Below, one piece after another: positions 54,681 to 63,698 of a stretch of DNA of 64,000 nucleotides. The notes beneath the pieces are model-generated. The model did not search any database, was not told the DNA's origin, and saw only the letters and a list, made by a program, of their open reading frames with translations. The translations under genes and the position numbers were made by a program. The stretch comes from Rikenellaceae bacterium (GTDB lineage: Bacteria; Bacteroidota; Bacteroidia; Bacteroidales; Rikenellaceae), in contig SUZB01000003.1 of the NCBI GenBank assembly GCA_015060115.1, positions 88,400 through 152,399 of the forward strand. The letters are read 5' to 3'. How positions within the stretch are numbered: the first letter of the stretch is position 1; the number at the start of each line of letters is the position of its first letter.

Positions 54681-54708
54681 TATGTATGTATGTATGTATG
54701 TATGTATG
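54681..54708. repeat. (TATG)7 tetranucleotide microsatellite
   Basis: Seven perfect TATG units, 8 bases beyond the FKBP stop codon and next to the terminator stem. Its length can change by slippage but it is outside coding sequence. Confidence 0.9.
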
Positions 54709-54716
54709 AACTTGTC

Positions 54717-55730
54717 TTACTCCTCAGGGTTTACCTCCAAGAGCTCTACCTTGAACTCGAGAGCCTCGTTGGGGCCGATGTCCTGACCAGCACCACGCTC
54801 GCCGTATGCCATCTCTGCGGGAATCCAAAGTGTAATCTGACCACCAGTCTTAACGAGCTTCATACCCTCGGTCCAACCCTTGATAACGCGGTTGAGGGGG
54901 AATGAGATAGGCTCGCCACGCTCGTAGCTTGAGTCGAATACCTTGCCCTCACGAGTCTTACCCTCGTAGTTAACCTTTACTACATCCTCGTCAGCGGTAG
55001 CCTGTACGCCATCACCCTCGCGGTCGATGCGGTACAAGAGGCCAGACTCGGTCTTCTCGACGCCCTCCATCTGCTCTACCTCTGCAAGCCACTTTGCCGA
55101 AGCCTCAGCGTTCTCCGTCATAAGCTTCTGACGCTCCTCCTCAGCACGCTGGCGCTGAACCTCCTGGAACTTCATAAATGCCGAGCGCATCTGCTCCTGA
55201 GTCATCTGAAGCTCAGTGTCGATAGCCTCCTCCGAAGATACATTAAGACCATCGTTGAAAGCAGCCATAACACGCTTGAAATCAACATCCTCCTTAACAT
55301 CCTGAAGACTTGCACCCATAGACTTACCTACGATAGTCGAAATCTCCTCGGCGGTGAAGTTGTCGTCGTAGAGTGCGGGCAACTCAGCAAGAGTATCGGG
55401 CTGGTCGGTCTCGATAGCATCGCGCTGCATCTTAGCCTGCATATAGGGGTATACGCGGGTGTACTGGAACTCCATAAAACGCTGGTTAGCATTCTGGAAC
55501 TCCTCAGACTCAACATCGCCATCCTTGAAGAATGACTTGAGCTCCTTGATTACAACTTCGTTGTTGAGGCCAAGGTCGCCCATACCGAGGTTGAGGCTAA
55601 GACCCATATTTGCACCAAGTGCATAAGAGAGCGAATCACGGTCGCTCGACATCTTGCCGATGGCACCATCGCAAGATACAGCCGAGAGGGCGATACCTGC
55701 AACGGCCAAAGTCATAAAGAACTTCTTCAT
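54717..55730 (-). CDS. FKBP-type peptidyl-prolyl isomerase lipoprotein
   Basis: 337 residues. The lipoprotein signal ends ALSAVS-C20. An FKBP_N dimerisation domain with long helices (about 30-220) leads to the FKBP domain (about 235-333: VKVNYEGKTREGKVFDSSYE, PLNRVIKGWTEGMKL, IPAEMAYGERGAGQDIGPN). This is the FkpA/Mip layout. It folds periplasmic or outer-membrane proteins by proline isomerisation. It is the last gene of the reductase-SDR-DUF748 operon, 25 bases after the DUF748 gene. Confidence 0.93.
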   Translation of the reverse strand: MKKFFMTLAVAGIALSAVSCDGAIGKMSSDRDSLSYALGANMGLSLNLGMGDLGLNNEVVIKELKSFFKDGDVESEEFQNANQRFMEFQYTRVYPYMQAKMQRDAIETDQPDTLAELPALYDDNFTAEEISTIVGKSMGASLQDVKEDVDFKRVMAAFNDGLNVSSEEAIDTELQMTQEQMRSAFMKFQEVQRQRAEEERQKLMTENAEASAKWLAEVEQMEGVEKTESGLLYRIDREGDGVQATADEDVVKVNYEGKTREGKVFDSSYERGEPISFPLNRVIKGWTEGMKLVKTGGQITLWIPAEMAYGERGAGQDIGPNEALEFKVELLEVNPEE

Positions 55731-55755
55731 CTTTGATTTTAATTGTTTTTAATTG

Positions 55756-58248
55756 TTATTGATTGTTTGAATCTTCTGTTATCTCTGTTGTTACTGTCTC
55801 CTCGACCGCCTCAGGCTCTGAAGCTACAATATCCGTGCCTTCGGCCTCCTCCTCCAATGCCCAAGCATCGAAGTACTCCTCGTCGAAGCTCTCCTCCACG
55901 ATGTCGTCAGCCACAATCTCCACCTCCTCGCTATCGATGATGAGCGTTGTGGTATAGCGGTCCTTGCCCTTGTAGTTGCGGATATTTTCGATAACCACAT
56001 CGTTAATCATAAATGCGCTATCGGGCAAATCCTGATGCTGGAACGCCATATACTCACGAATTGTTGTGTTGCGGTGCTCCATAAGGCTACGAAGCTGAAT
56101 ATCAACATAGTCGCCATAGAGAGCCTCTGCCTTGCCAGCAATCGAGAGGTGTGTGGGGTCGATGCCCTTTGCCACAAGCTGAGAGTCGGCAAAGGCTGCC
56201 ACCTCGCTGCGCGATAGGCGCATCTCACGAATTTTCGTGAAGTCGAGCATATCCAAACGCTTGTCGGGCGAACTCTGCGTAGAGTTGTAGTAGGCAATCT
56301 TCAGGTCGAGCTGCGACAAGCCCTGCTTAGCACGCTCGTAGTTGATACGCTGTGTGAGGCGTACACGCACCGTAGAGTCGGCCTTCAGCGCCTCTGCCAT
56401 ATCGTCTAAGCGGGCGTAGTGCTCCGAGTCGAATGAGGGGTCGAGCAGGTCTACATCAATATGGCGGAAGGCATCCTGTTTATCGGGCGACATCCACTTG
56501 AAGGGTGCCGAGGCAACCTTGGCGAGGACATTGCCCAACGCCTTGAAGATAATCTTGCGGTAGGAGAACTCTGGCGAGTCGATACGGCCTGAGATAGGCA
56601 GGTCGATATTGATATGCTCCTTGCTGTCGGTGAGGACATAGAGGCCGAGTTTGAGGGGTAGGTTGTACTCCGCATCCATTGCCTTATCCTTGTGGCCCAC
56701 AGCAAATTTGTAGGTGTCGAGCATATTGATACCGCTCAAATCGCCATTTGTGATGACATTCTGCGAGCGGAATGTGAGGTTGCCCGCCGTAATGGGGAAG
56801 GCTGTGAAGTACTCTAAATAGGGCGTAAAGTCCTTCATATCGACATTAGTAAGCGATGCCAAGAGGTTCTGGTTGTAGAAGTCGTTGAGCGAACCATTCC
56901 ACTCGATAGTTGCCGAGCCCTGCTTATGCAGATTGGCGCTTACCGTTAGCTTATTCGTTCCCGCAAGATTAAAACTCTCACTCTCAACCTTTAGGTTGCG
57001 CAGGTTGTACTCAAAGGGCTTGTGCATCGTGCGGTCGGCAAAATATAGGCTGCCGCCATCGAGCAGGAGGTTGCCGATGGTGAGTGTCATACCGCTAAGT
57101 GCGCTATCCTCGGTAGATGTCGAGAGCGTTACCTGCTCTTTTACATCGTACATATCATCGCCAAGGCTCTCGGTTGTCGTCTCCACCGAAATCTCTGGCT
57201 CGCTGTAGAAGAGTTCATCGAAGTTAGTGCCACTCTTATCGAGGATAAAGCGTGTGGCGTAGCCGTGTGCCGTAACTGCTGCAAAGTTGTAGTATTGCTC
57301 GTCGAGGTTTAGACGGTTGATGCTGGCACTCAGTGTGTTAGCTGTAAGCAGTGAGCTGCCATCGTGGGCATTTAGCGCCAACTCCTCAACCTTGACCTCG
57401 CCAGCGATGTTCATCTTAAGGAAGTCGAGGATATTACCCTCAATCTCAACATCTGCACCCACCGTACCAGCCATTGAGCTAAGGTTTACCGCCGATACAA
57501 CATATTTGTAGGTGTCGCCAAGCTCAAAACCCTCGACCGTACCATCTAACTTAAAGTCCATAGTTGAGATGTTGAGTCCAAGGTCGGCATCAAGTCTGCC
57601 TGAGTCGTTTACCAAGAGGGCAACATTAAACTGATTCATCTCATCGCCAAGCGTTAGGCACTCGGTGGCGATATCCAACTCCGAAACACTCCAATGTTGC
57701 TCTATCGTGGTGTCGGTATATGACAAACGGCCATCGCTAAGCTCGATATCCTCGATGATAACCTTCCAATCCGAGGGGCTATCATCTTCGGGCTCGTCAG
57801 ACGAGTACTTGGCTACAAGGTAGTCGATAAGCGAGTCAAAATTGAAGCTCTCTGCACCTTGGTCGATACGCGCATAGGGGAATTGAGCCACCACGCGCTT
57901 GATGTGAACAACCTCGTCGAGCAACTCCCAAAGGCCAATCTTGGCGTATAGGCGGTTGAATGCCACAAAGGGCGTCTCGCCATCCTCCTCATATAGTGTG
58001 ATGTCGTAAATCTCAGCCTCCGACTTGAATAGACGAATACTCACATCCTCAGCCTCGATACGGCGACCTACCAACTCCATATCATACTTCTCGATGATAT
58101 GCTCGGCTATCGAACCAAGGTTTGCGATGATGACCAATACAACGAAGAGTATGGCACCAACGAAGATGCCTAACCACTTGAGAATCTTTAGCCATACACT
58201 TCTCTTTGCAGGCTTCTCCTCATTCGTCTTCTTAACACTATTCTCCAT
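55756..58248 (-). CDS. DUF748/AsmA-like envelope protein
   Basis: 830 residues with one N-terminal membrane segment (about 22-45) after a Lys-rich start. A long beta-strand-rich body follows, of the kind found in the AsmA/TamB/DUF748 family of bridge-like lipid transporters. DUF748 features are visible near 500-600 (LPISGRIDSPEFSYRKIIFK) and 640-760 (YARLDDMAEALKADSTVRVR, LSIAGKAEALYGDYVDIQLR). The last 60 residues are acidic. It likely spans the periplasm and affects lipid or envelope transport. It sits between an SDR gene (21 bases) and the FKBP gene (25 bases). Confidence 0.82.
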   Translation of the reverse strand: MENSVKKTNEEKPAKRSVWLKILKWLGIFVGAILFVVLVIIANLGSIAEHIIEKYDMELVGRRIEAEDVSIRLFKSEAEIYDITLYEEDGETPFVAFNRLYAKIGLWELLDEVVHIKRVVAQFPYARIDQGAESFNFDSLIDYLVAKYSSDEPEDDSPSDWKVIIEDIELSDGRLSYTDTTIEQHWSVSELDIATECLTLGDEMNQFNVALLVNDSGRLDADLGLNISTMDFKLDGTVEGFELGDTYKYVVSAVNLSSMAGTVGADVEIEGNILDFLKMNIAGEVKVEELALNAHDGSSLLTANTLSASINRLNLDEQYYNFAAVTAHGYATRFILDKSGTNFDELFYSEPEISVETTTESLGDDMYDVKEQVTLSTSTEDSALSGMTLTIGNLLLDGGSLYFADRTMHKPFEYNLRNLKVESESFNLAGTNKLTVSANLHKQGSATIEWNGSLNDFYNQNLLASLTNVDMKDFTPYLEYFTAFPITAGNLTFRSQNVITNGDLSGINMLDTYKFAVGHKDKAMDAEYNLPLKLGLYVLTDSKEHINIDLPISGRIDSPEFSYRKIIFKALGNVLAKVASAPFKWMSPDKQDAFRHIDVDLLDPSFDSEHYARLDDMAEALKADSTVRVRLTQRINYERAKQGLSQLDLKIAYYNSTQSSPDKRLDMLDFTKIREMRLSRSEVAAFADSQLVAKGIDPTHLSIAGKAEALYGDYVDIQLRSLMEHRNTTIREYMAFQHQDLPDSAFMINDVVIENIRNYKGKDRYTTTLIIDSEEVEIVADDIVEESFDEEYFDAWALEEEAEGTDIVASEPEAVEETVTTEITEDSNNQ

Positions 58249-58269
58249 ACTTCTTCTGTTGTTAGGTTA

Positions 58270-59085
58270 CTATTTTTGCCACTTCATCGTAAAACGGCGC
58301 AATGGTCGCATAATGAAACCGGGCAGGTATTTGCATACGGGGATTAGCAGGCGATACCACCAGTCGGGTACTACCACCTTTCGCCCCTTGAACATAGCAT
58401 TTAGCGCACGGCGGGCACAGCTGCGTGGCGACATCAGAATACCTGTCTTGACGCCAAAGCGCTGCAAATCCTTAGATAGACCGTAGAGGTCGGTAGCGAT
58501 ACCCGCAGGGCAGATAGCCGTAACGCTAACACCTGTCTTGCGGAGCTCACGGCTAAAGGCCTCGCTAAAACCCTTGACATAGGCCTTCGATGCGCTATAT
58601 AGCGCCAAGCCGGGGAAGGGCATCCATATCGAGTACGATGACATATTGAGCAGGCGACCCTTGCCACGCTTCATCATATCCTCGCCATAGAGGCGACACA
58701 TCGTCGTAAGCGTAACATCGTGCAACTGCAACAGATGCTCGATGCGCTCCAAAGGGGTGTTGAGTATGTCGCAGAACGAGAAGATGCCGGCGTTGTTAAT
58801 GACAACATCGAACTCATAGCCCTCGTCCGTAGTCGTTGCGTGCAAACGGCGTGCTGCACCCACCTCCGAGAGGTCGAGAACCTTCGGAACACACTTTATG
58901 CGGTGGTGGTGCTCGATAGCCATAGCCTCCTCGATAATATCCTTGCGGATGTCAACCAAGTAGAGGTTGTAGCCGAGTTCTGCCAATCGCTCGGCATACT
59001 CACGACCAATGCCTACGGCAGCGCCAGTTACCAATGCCCAAGCTGAGCCACGAGCCACCTCGCCACGATTCTTCTTACAGCACAT
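58270..59085 (-). CDS. short-chain dehydrogenase/reductase, 17beta-HSD-like
   Basis: 271 residues. The Rossmann motif is TGAAVGIG (20-27) in VTGAAVGIGREYAERLAELG. NNAG is at 97-100, and the catalytic set is S150, Y163 and K167 (YSASK). The GREYAERLAELGYNLYLVDI pattern is typical of the 17beta-HSD3/12 and DltE-like SDR group. The co-operonic steroid-5-alpha-reductase-like and old-yellow-enzyme genes suggest a 3-keto or hydroxy steroid or bile-acid substrate; this is inference. A fatty-acyl or generic ketone is the alternative. The C-terminal half is basic and hydrophobic and may touch the membrane. Confidence 0.85.
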   Translation of the reverse strand: MCCKKNRGEVARGSAWALVTGAAVGIGREYAERLAELGYNLYLVDIRKDIIEEAMAIEHHHRIKCVPKVLDLSEVGAARRLHATTTDEGYEFDVVINNAGIFSFCDILNTPLERIEHLLQLHDVTLTTMCRLYGEDMMKRGKGRLLNMSSYSIWMPFPGLALYSASKAYVKGFSEAFSRELRKTGVSVTAICPAGIATDLYGLSKDLQRFGVKTGILMSPRSCARRALNAMFKGRKVVVPDWWYRLLIPVCKYLPGFIMRPLRRFTMKWQK

Positions 59086-59090
59086 AGTCG

Positions 59091-60338
59091 TTACTTAATC
59101 TTGTTAATCTCGCGCCACAAACGCTCAGGAATGTGCTCCTTGCAGTTGTGGCAGCACTGCATATCTACCGAGTACATACGCGCCATACAGTAGTCGCGGT
59201 GGTCGCAACCGCTACGGGTTGCCATATCGCCCTCCTTGAGCTTATTGACAAAGGCGGGGTCGTTTACCAAGGCACGAGCCATCTGAACAAGCTCAAAGCC
59301 CTCGTTCAAAACCCTCTCGATGCCCTCACGCGACACCAGACCACCAACATATACCAACGGGCCCTTGAGTGCTGCACGGAACTTCTTGGCATTCTCCAAG
59401 AAGTAGCACTCCTCAAAGTCGTACTGCTTGATAAGCCACTGACCAAAGAGCGAAACGACAATCTTCTGCAACCACTCATTCCAGCCCATGTAGTAGCCCA
59501 TAGTCTTCGTAGGGATTCGACCACGCATAACGGTCATAGGCGCCTTTGATACAAAGCCTGACGAAAGAACAATACCATCAACGCCAAAGGTCTCGATCTG
59601 CTTGGCAATCTCGATAGACTCTGGAATCTGAATACCACTCTTGAAACCATCCTCCATATTGTGCTTAACCAGTACGCCCATACCACGCTTGCGAGCAGCC
59701 TCCATAACCTCCTCCAAGCACATATTCATAAAGCGCATACGGTTCTCCAATGAGCCACCAAACTCGTCGCGACGATGGTTGGTGTAGGGCGAGAGGAACT
59801 GCGAGATAAGGTAGCCGTGGCCGGCGTGTACCTCCACCGAGTCGAAACCTGCGTTGTAGGCAGTCTCGACAGCCGTGCCAAAGTCCTTGGCAAACTGCCG
59901 AATCTCCTCCTTGCGCATACGGCGATGGAAGGTAGGCGAGTAGAGGTTGAAACCGTTGGATGCCGATACAGGGAAGCAACCCGCTGTAGACCAGTGGGTC
60001 ATATTTCCGCAGTGGCCAAGCTGAATACCTACGGCAGCACCCTCGTTGTGTACCGCATCGGTCAAGTCGCGCAAAGCGGGGACAATCTCATCACGCAACC
60101 ATAGCTGCTTGTTGAACGAGATACCGCTACGATTTATCGAGGCGTATGCTACAGTGGTCATACCGACACCGCCTTTAGCCACGCTGACATGGTAATCCTT
60201 GAGTGCCTGAGTAGGGGCAAAGTCCTTGCCCATAGACTCGAATGCTGCAGAGCGGATAACACGATTTCGGAGTGTCGTGCTACCAAGCTTATAGGGGGTA
60301 AAAAGCTTAGACTCTGCCAATTTCTTTTCGTTCTCCAT
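59091..60338 (-). CDS. old yellow enzyme family NADH:flavin oxidoreductase
   Basis: 415 residues, a single FMN-binding TIM barrel: LFTPYKLGSTTLRNRVIRSA (about 12-31), QLGHCGNMTHWS (106-117), the HAGHGYLISQFLSPYTNHRR segment (171-190) and FGGSLENRMRF, then FELVQMARALVNDP near 352. The C-terminal CDHRDYCMARMYSVDMQCCHN has five Cys that echo the iron-sulfur segment of 2,4-dienoyl-CoA-reductase-like members, but the second NAD/FAD domain of BaiCD-type enzymes is absent. The class reduces alkenes next to carbonyls, including delta4-3-keto steroids in gut bacteria. It is 5 bases ahead of the SDR and 12 behind the membrane reductase. Confidence 0.87.
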   Translation of the reverse strand: MENEKKLAESKLFTPYKLGSTTLRNRVIRSAAFESMGKDFAPTQALKDYHVSVAKGGVGMTTVAYASINRSGISFNKQLWLRDEIVPALRDLTDAVHNEGAAVGIQLGHCGNMTHWSTAGCFPVSASNGFNLYSPTFHRRMRKEEIRQFAKDFGTAVETAYNAGFDSVEVHAGHGYLISQFLSPYTNHRRDEFGGSLENRMRFMNMCLEEVMEAARKRGMGVLVKHNMEDGFKSGIQIPESIEIAKQIETFGVDGIVLSSGFVSKAPMTVMRGRIPTKTMGYYMGWNEWLQKIVVSLFGQWLIKQYDFEECYFLENAKKFRAALKGPLVYVGGLVSREGIERVLNEGFELVQMARALVNDPAFVNKLKEGDMATRSGCDHRDYCMARMYSVDMQCCHNCKEHIPERLWREINKIK

Positions 60339-60350
60339 ATTTTTGGAATT

Positions 60351-61127
60351 TTAGTAGATAAACGGAATAATACGCTTGCGCTTCAATGAGGTGAACTCCT
60401 CGCCAAACTCTCTTTCGTAGCGCTTGTAGAGCGATGCTGAGCGAGGACCGAGGTTGGCAAAGGTCCATAGTGCGAATACCACACCTGCCCACGACCACGA
60501 TGCGATAGCGAAGCCTACCCACTCCATAAACTCGCCAAAGTAGTTTGCCGACGACACATACCTAAACATTCCACCCTTGGGAATGTAGTGCTTCGTATCA
60601 CCGGGCTTGCGTAGGTGGCGAATGATATAGTCGGAGTGGAGGTTGGTTACAAAGCCAAAGAGCCATACGGCGATGCCGATGTAGATATAGGGCTTCGACA
60701 TCCAACCCTCGTAGTTGCCATAGTAGAAGATCCAGCCACCCTGCATCACAGCGTTCAGCGTGTTGAACACCATACCCATAAGCATAATGCCAACGGGCAT
60801 CTTAGAGTTGCCACGAATAAGCATCGGGAAGATAAACGAGCGCTGGAAATAGTGGGTCTGGAAGATGATAAAGAGCAGTAGTGGCGCTATCTCGAACTTC
60901 ACGGGCGAGAGCCACCACAGTGCTGTCATTGCGAAGAATACAGGGCACTCCATCAATACCCACGCCACACGGTTGGGTACGGGGAAGCCAAATTTGGGGT
61001 TGAAGAGGTAGCCGTAGCCGGCATCGACAAAGTAGAGTGCCACGAAAACCACAACCGCTACAGCAGCCATAATCCATAGGAAGAGGTTGTAGGTCTCAAG
61101 CGATATAAGTTCGGTAAATAGTGTCAT
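60351..61127 (-). CDS. steroid 5-alpha-reductase-family membrane protein
   Basis: 258 residues from ATG 61127; the frame continues to 61256 but that start lies in the promoter. Six to seven membrane segments cover residues 12-230. The C-terminal half carries the SRD5A signature: KPGDTKHYIPKGGMFRYVS, then SANYFGEFMEWVGFAIASWS, NLGPRSASLYKRYEREFGEE and a closing KRKRIIPFIY. This family uses NADPH to reduce the delta4 bond of 3-keto steroids; relatives act on other enones or isoprenoids. First gene of a five-gene operon with OYE reductase, SDR, DUF748 and FKBP. The promoter is at 61229-61256 and the leader holds a GT/AC-rich hairpin. Confidence 0.85.
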   Translation of the reverse strand: MTLFTELISLETYNLFLWIMAAVAVVVFVALYFVDAGYGYLFNPKFGFPVPNRVAWVLMECPVFFAMTALWWLSPVKFEIAPLLLFIIFQTHYFQRSFIFPMLIRGNSKMPVGIMLMGMVFNTLNAVMQGGWIFYYGNYEGWMSKPYIYIGIAVWLFGFVTNLHSDYIIRHLRKPGDTKHYIPKGGMFRYVSSANYFGEFMEWVGFAIASWSWAGVVFALWTFANLGPRSASLYKRYEREFGEEFTSLKRKRIIPFIY

Positions 61128-61174
61128 ATCCGTTTTTAGGTTTAAGAAACTCTTTTTCTGTTTGCTTCTTGAAT

Positions 61175-61224
61175 GTTGTGCGTGTGTGCGTATACATAGT
61201 CGTATGCACACGCACGCACACAAT
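61175..61224 (-). promoter_or_regulatory. GT/AC-rich hairpin in the 5' leader of the reductase operon
   Basis: Alternating purine-pyrimidine arms GTTGTGCGTGTGTGCGTATA (61175-61194) and TATGCACACGCACGCACACA face each other across an 8-base loop, with G-U and offset pairs. It lies between the predicted transcription start and the ATG. Confidence 0.5.
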
Positions 61225-61228
61225 CGTA

Positions 61229-61256
61229 CAAAGGTAGTAAAATAAAATTGAAACAA
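61229..61256 (-). promoter_or_regulatory. promoter of the steroid-reductase-like operon
   Basis: An exact -7 box TACCTTTG at 61236-61229 and TTG at 61256-61254, 17 bases apart. The leader to ATG 61127 is about 97 bases. Confidence 0.75.
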
Positions 61257-61528
61257 GAAGTTTCGGCTGCAAAAAGTTGAAATTGGTTGATAAAAAGAGA
61301 AGATGAGAGCAAGGAGAGCAGGCGTTCCGCCTGCGGGCTAACGCCCCAAGGGGCAAAAGGGGTCTGAGGGGTAAGAGGGGTGGTGAGGTTAGCAAGAGCC
61401 TTCGTAGTCTTACCCACCTTGAGGTTAGCAATCACGCTCTATCTCCCCTTGTGCCCCTTGTGCCCCTCGTGCCCCTCTGCGATAGCAGGCGCTCCAACGG
61501 AGCGCATCTAACAACTGCCCCCCCCTAC
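61257..61528. other. non-coding repeat-rich gap between dnaK and the reductase operon
   Basis: It contains a hairpin GGCGTT/AACGCC area (61321-61345), a CCCCTTGTGC 10-mer tandem of about four units (61445-61479), a hairpin GCGCTCC/GGAGCGC (61489-61505) like that in the composite repeats, and a run of eight C (61518-61525). No gene was recognised. Confidence 0.6.
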
Positions 61529-61566
61529 AAAAAATACCGCCAATGAGCCTTTGCCCATTGACGGTA
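61529..61566 (-). terminator. terminator of dnaK
   Basis: Stem TACCGCCAATGAGC (61535-61548) and GCCCATTGACGGTA (61553-61566) with two mismatches. On the minus strand a T-run (61534-61529) follows. Confidence 0.88.
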
Positions 61567-61606
61567 CTTCAATTTTGGCAGAGCTATCTGCCTTATAGTC
61601 GGGATA

Positions 61607-63502
61607 TTACTTAACCTCCTCGAACTCTACATCCTCAGGCTGTGCCTTCTGCTCGCCCTGCTCTGCGCCAGCATTGGGCTGACCCTGTGCCTGCTGAGCC
61701 TGCTGCTGAGCATAGATGTCCTGAGATGCTGCCTGCCAAGCGGCGTTCAAAGCCTCGATAGCCTTGTCGATAGCTGCGATGTCCTGAGCCTTGTGTGCCT
61801 CCTTGAGCTTGCCGAGAGCATCCTCGATAGCTGCCTTCTTGTCTGCGGGGAGCTTATCGCCATACTCCTTGAGCTGTTTCTCGGTAGCAAAGATGTTAGA
61901 GTCGGCAGCATTGATCTTCTCAACGCGCTCCTTCTCAGCCTTATCCTTCTCCTCGTTGGCCTTAGCCTCGTCGCGCATGCGCTGAATCTCCTGCTCGGTC
62001 AAGCCACTCGAAGCCTCGATACGAATCTTCTGCTCCTTGCCTGTGCCCTTATCCTTTGCCGAAACATTGAGGATACCGTTGGCATCGATATCGAATGTTA
62101 CCTCAATCTGAGGAACGCCACGAGGAGCTGCGGGGATACCATCGAGGTGGAAGCGACCGATAGACTTGTTGTCGCGAGCCATAGGACGCTCACCCTGGCA
62201 TACATTGATCTCTACCGAGGGCTGGTTGTCGGCTGCGGTCGAGAATACCTCGCTCTTGCGAGTGGGGATAGTGGTGTTTGCCTCGATAAGCTTGGTAAAT
62301 ACGCCACCCAAGGTCTCGATACCGAGTGAGAGGGGGGTAACATCCAAAAGAAGGACATCCTTAACCTCGCCAGTGAGGACACCACCCTGAATAGCAGCAC
62401 CTACGGCAACTACCTCATCGGGATTTACCGAGCGGTTGGGGGTCTTGCCGAAGAACTCCTCTACAATCTTCTGGATTGCGGGGATACGGGTAGAACCACC
62501 CACCAAGATAACCTCGTCAATCTGCGATGCCTGAAGACCTGCATCACGCAAAGCGATACGGCAAGGCTCGATGGTCTTCTGCACGAGGTGGTCGCACAAC
62601 TGCTCAAACTTAGCGCGTGTGAGAGTCATCACAAGGTGCTGAGGAATACCGTTTACGGGCATAATGTAGGGAAGGTTGATATCGGTAGTTGTTGCCGACG
62701 AGAGCTCAATCTTCGCCTTCTCGGCAGCCTCCTTCAAGCGCTGCAATGCCATAGGATCCTGACGAAGGTCGATGTGGTGCTCAGCCTTGAATGCCTCTGC
62801 CATATAGTCAATCAGCACATGGTCGAAGTCATCACCACCAAGGTGGGTATCACCATTGGTAGACTTAACCTCGAATACGCCATCGCCAAGCTCCAAGATA
62901 GAGATATCGAAAGTACCGCCACCAAGGTCGTATACGGCAATCTTCATATCGTTCTGCTTCTTATCAAGGCCGTAGGCAAGGGCTGCTGCGGTGGGCTCGT
63001 TGATGATACGGCGCACCTTCAAACCTGCAATCTCACCTGCCTCCTTCGTAGCCTGACGCTGTGAGTCAGAGAAGTATGCGGGAACGGTGATAACAGCCTC
63101 GGTAACCTCCTGACCAAGGTAGTCCTCAGCGGTCTTCTTCATCTTCTGGAGTGTGATAGCCGAAATCTCCTGAGGAGTGTACTGACGACCATCGATGTCT
63201 ACACGGGGAGTGTTGTTGTCGCCCTTAATGATAGAGTAGGGGGCACGCTGGATGTCCGAAACTACATTGTCGTAACGCTCACCCATAAAGCGCTTGATAG
63301 AGAACACTGTGCGCTTGGGGTTTGTGATAGCCTGACGCTTAGCGGGGTCGCCCACCTTGCGCTCGCCACCCTCGGTGAATGCAACAACCGAAGGAGTTGT
63401 ACGATGACCCTCGGCGTTGGGAATTACTACGGGCTCGTTACCCTCCATTACTGCAACACACGAGTTGGTTGTACCTAAGTCGATACCAATAATCTTGCTC
63501 AT
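61607..63502 (-). CDS. dnaK: molecular chaperone DnaK (Hsp70)
   Basis: 631 residues. The ATPase begins [18 protein letters not shown], with [46 protein letters not shown] and [11 protein letters not shown]. The substrate-binding beta domain (about 390-500) includes [20 protein letters not shown]. The helical lid and a Gln/Ala-rich tail ([20 protein letters not shown]) end in EDVEFEEVK, the EEVD-like bacterial terminus. dnaJ and grpE are not adjacent. The upstream region has a CTGNCA/TGGCAG motif cluster shared with htpG rather than a CIRCE element. Confidence 0.97.
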   Translation of the reverse strand: MSKIIGIDLGTTNSCVAVMEGNEPVVIPNAEGHRTTPSVVAFTEGGERKVGDPAKRQAITNPKRTVFSIKRFMGERYDNVVSDIQRAPYSIIKGDNNTPRVDIDGRQYTPQEISAITLQKMKKTAEDYLGQEVTEAVITVPAYFSDSQRQATKEAGEIAGLKVRRIINEPTAAALAYGLDKKQNDMKIAVYDLGGGTFDISILELGDGVFEVKSTNGDTHLGGDDFDHVLIDYMAEAFKAEHHIDLRQDPMALQRLKEAAEKAKIELSSATTTDINLPYIMPVNGIPQHLVMTLTRAKFEQLCDHLVQKTIEPCRIALRDAGLQASQIDEVILVGGSTRIPAIQKIVEEFFGKTPNRSVNPDEVVAVGAAIQGGVLTGEVKDVLLLDVTPLSLGIETLGGVFTKLIEANTTIPTRKSEVFSTAADNQPSVEINVCQGERPMARDNKSIGRFHLDGIPAAPRGVPQIEVTFDIDANGILNVSAKDKGTGKEQKIRIEASSGLTEQEIQRMRDEAKANEEKDKAEKERVEKINAADSNIFATEKQLKEYGDKLPADKKAAIEDALGKLKEAHKAQDIAAIDKAIEALNAAWQAASQDIYAQQQAQQAQGQPNAGAEQGEQKAQPEDVEFEEVK

Positions 63503-63640
63503 AATCTAAAAGTTTTATTTGTTAATTATTTATTTCGTTTTGCTGGGTCTGCGCCTTTTTAGCGCTCGACGAAAAAGTAAATGGCAAATGGTATACCAAA
63601 CAAAAAAATTGCAAAAAAGTGTCGCATTATATAATAAATG

Positions 63641-63687
63641 CTGTCAAAAATGGCGCAAACTGACACTTTGGACTGACAAAATGGCAG
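63641..63687 (-). promoter_or_regulatory. chaperone-type motif cluster upstream of dnaK
   Basis: Three overlapping plus-strand copies of CTGnCA-N3/4-TGG: CTGTCAAAAATGGCG (63641-63655), CTGACACTTTGGACT (63660-63674) and CTGACAAAATGGCAG (63673-63687). The last is an imperfect palindrome, CTGCCATTTTGTCAG on the dnaK strand, nearly identical to the htpG copy. Confidence 0.6.
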
Positions 63688-63698
63688 AAATAAGAGCT

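Noticed and set aside
54681..54708. TATG microsatellite as a phase-variable coding switch of the FKBP gene
   Set aside because: It lies beyond the stop codon, so unit changes do not alter the reading frame.
61096..61435. Overlapping minus-strand frames upstream of the steroid-reductase-like gene
   Set aside because: They cross the promoter and repetitive DNA; the products are low-complexity and the real ATG is at 61127.
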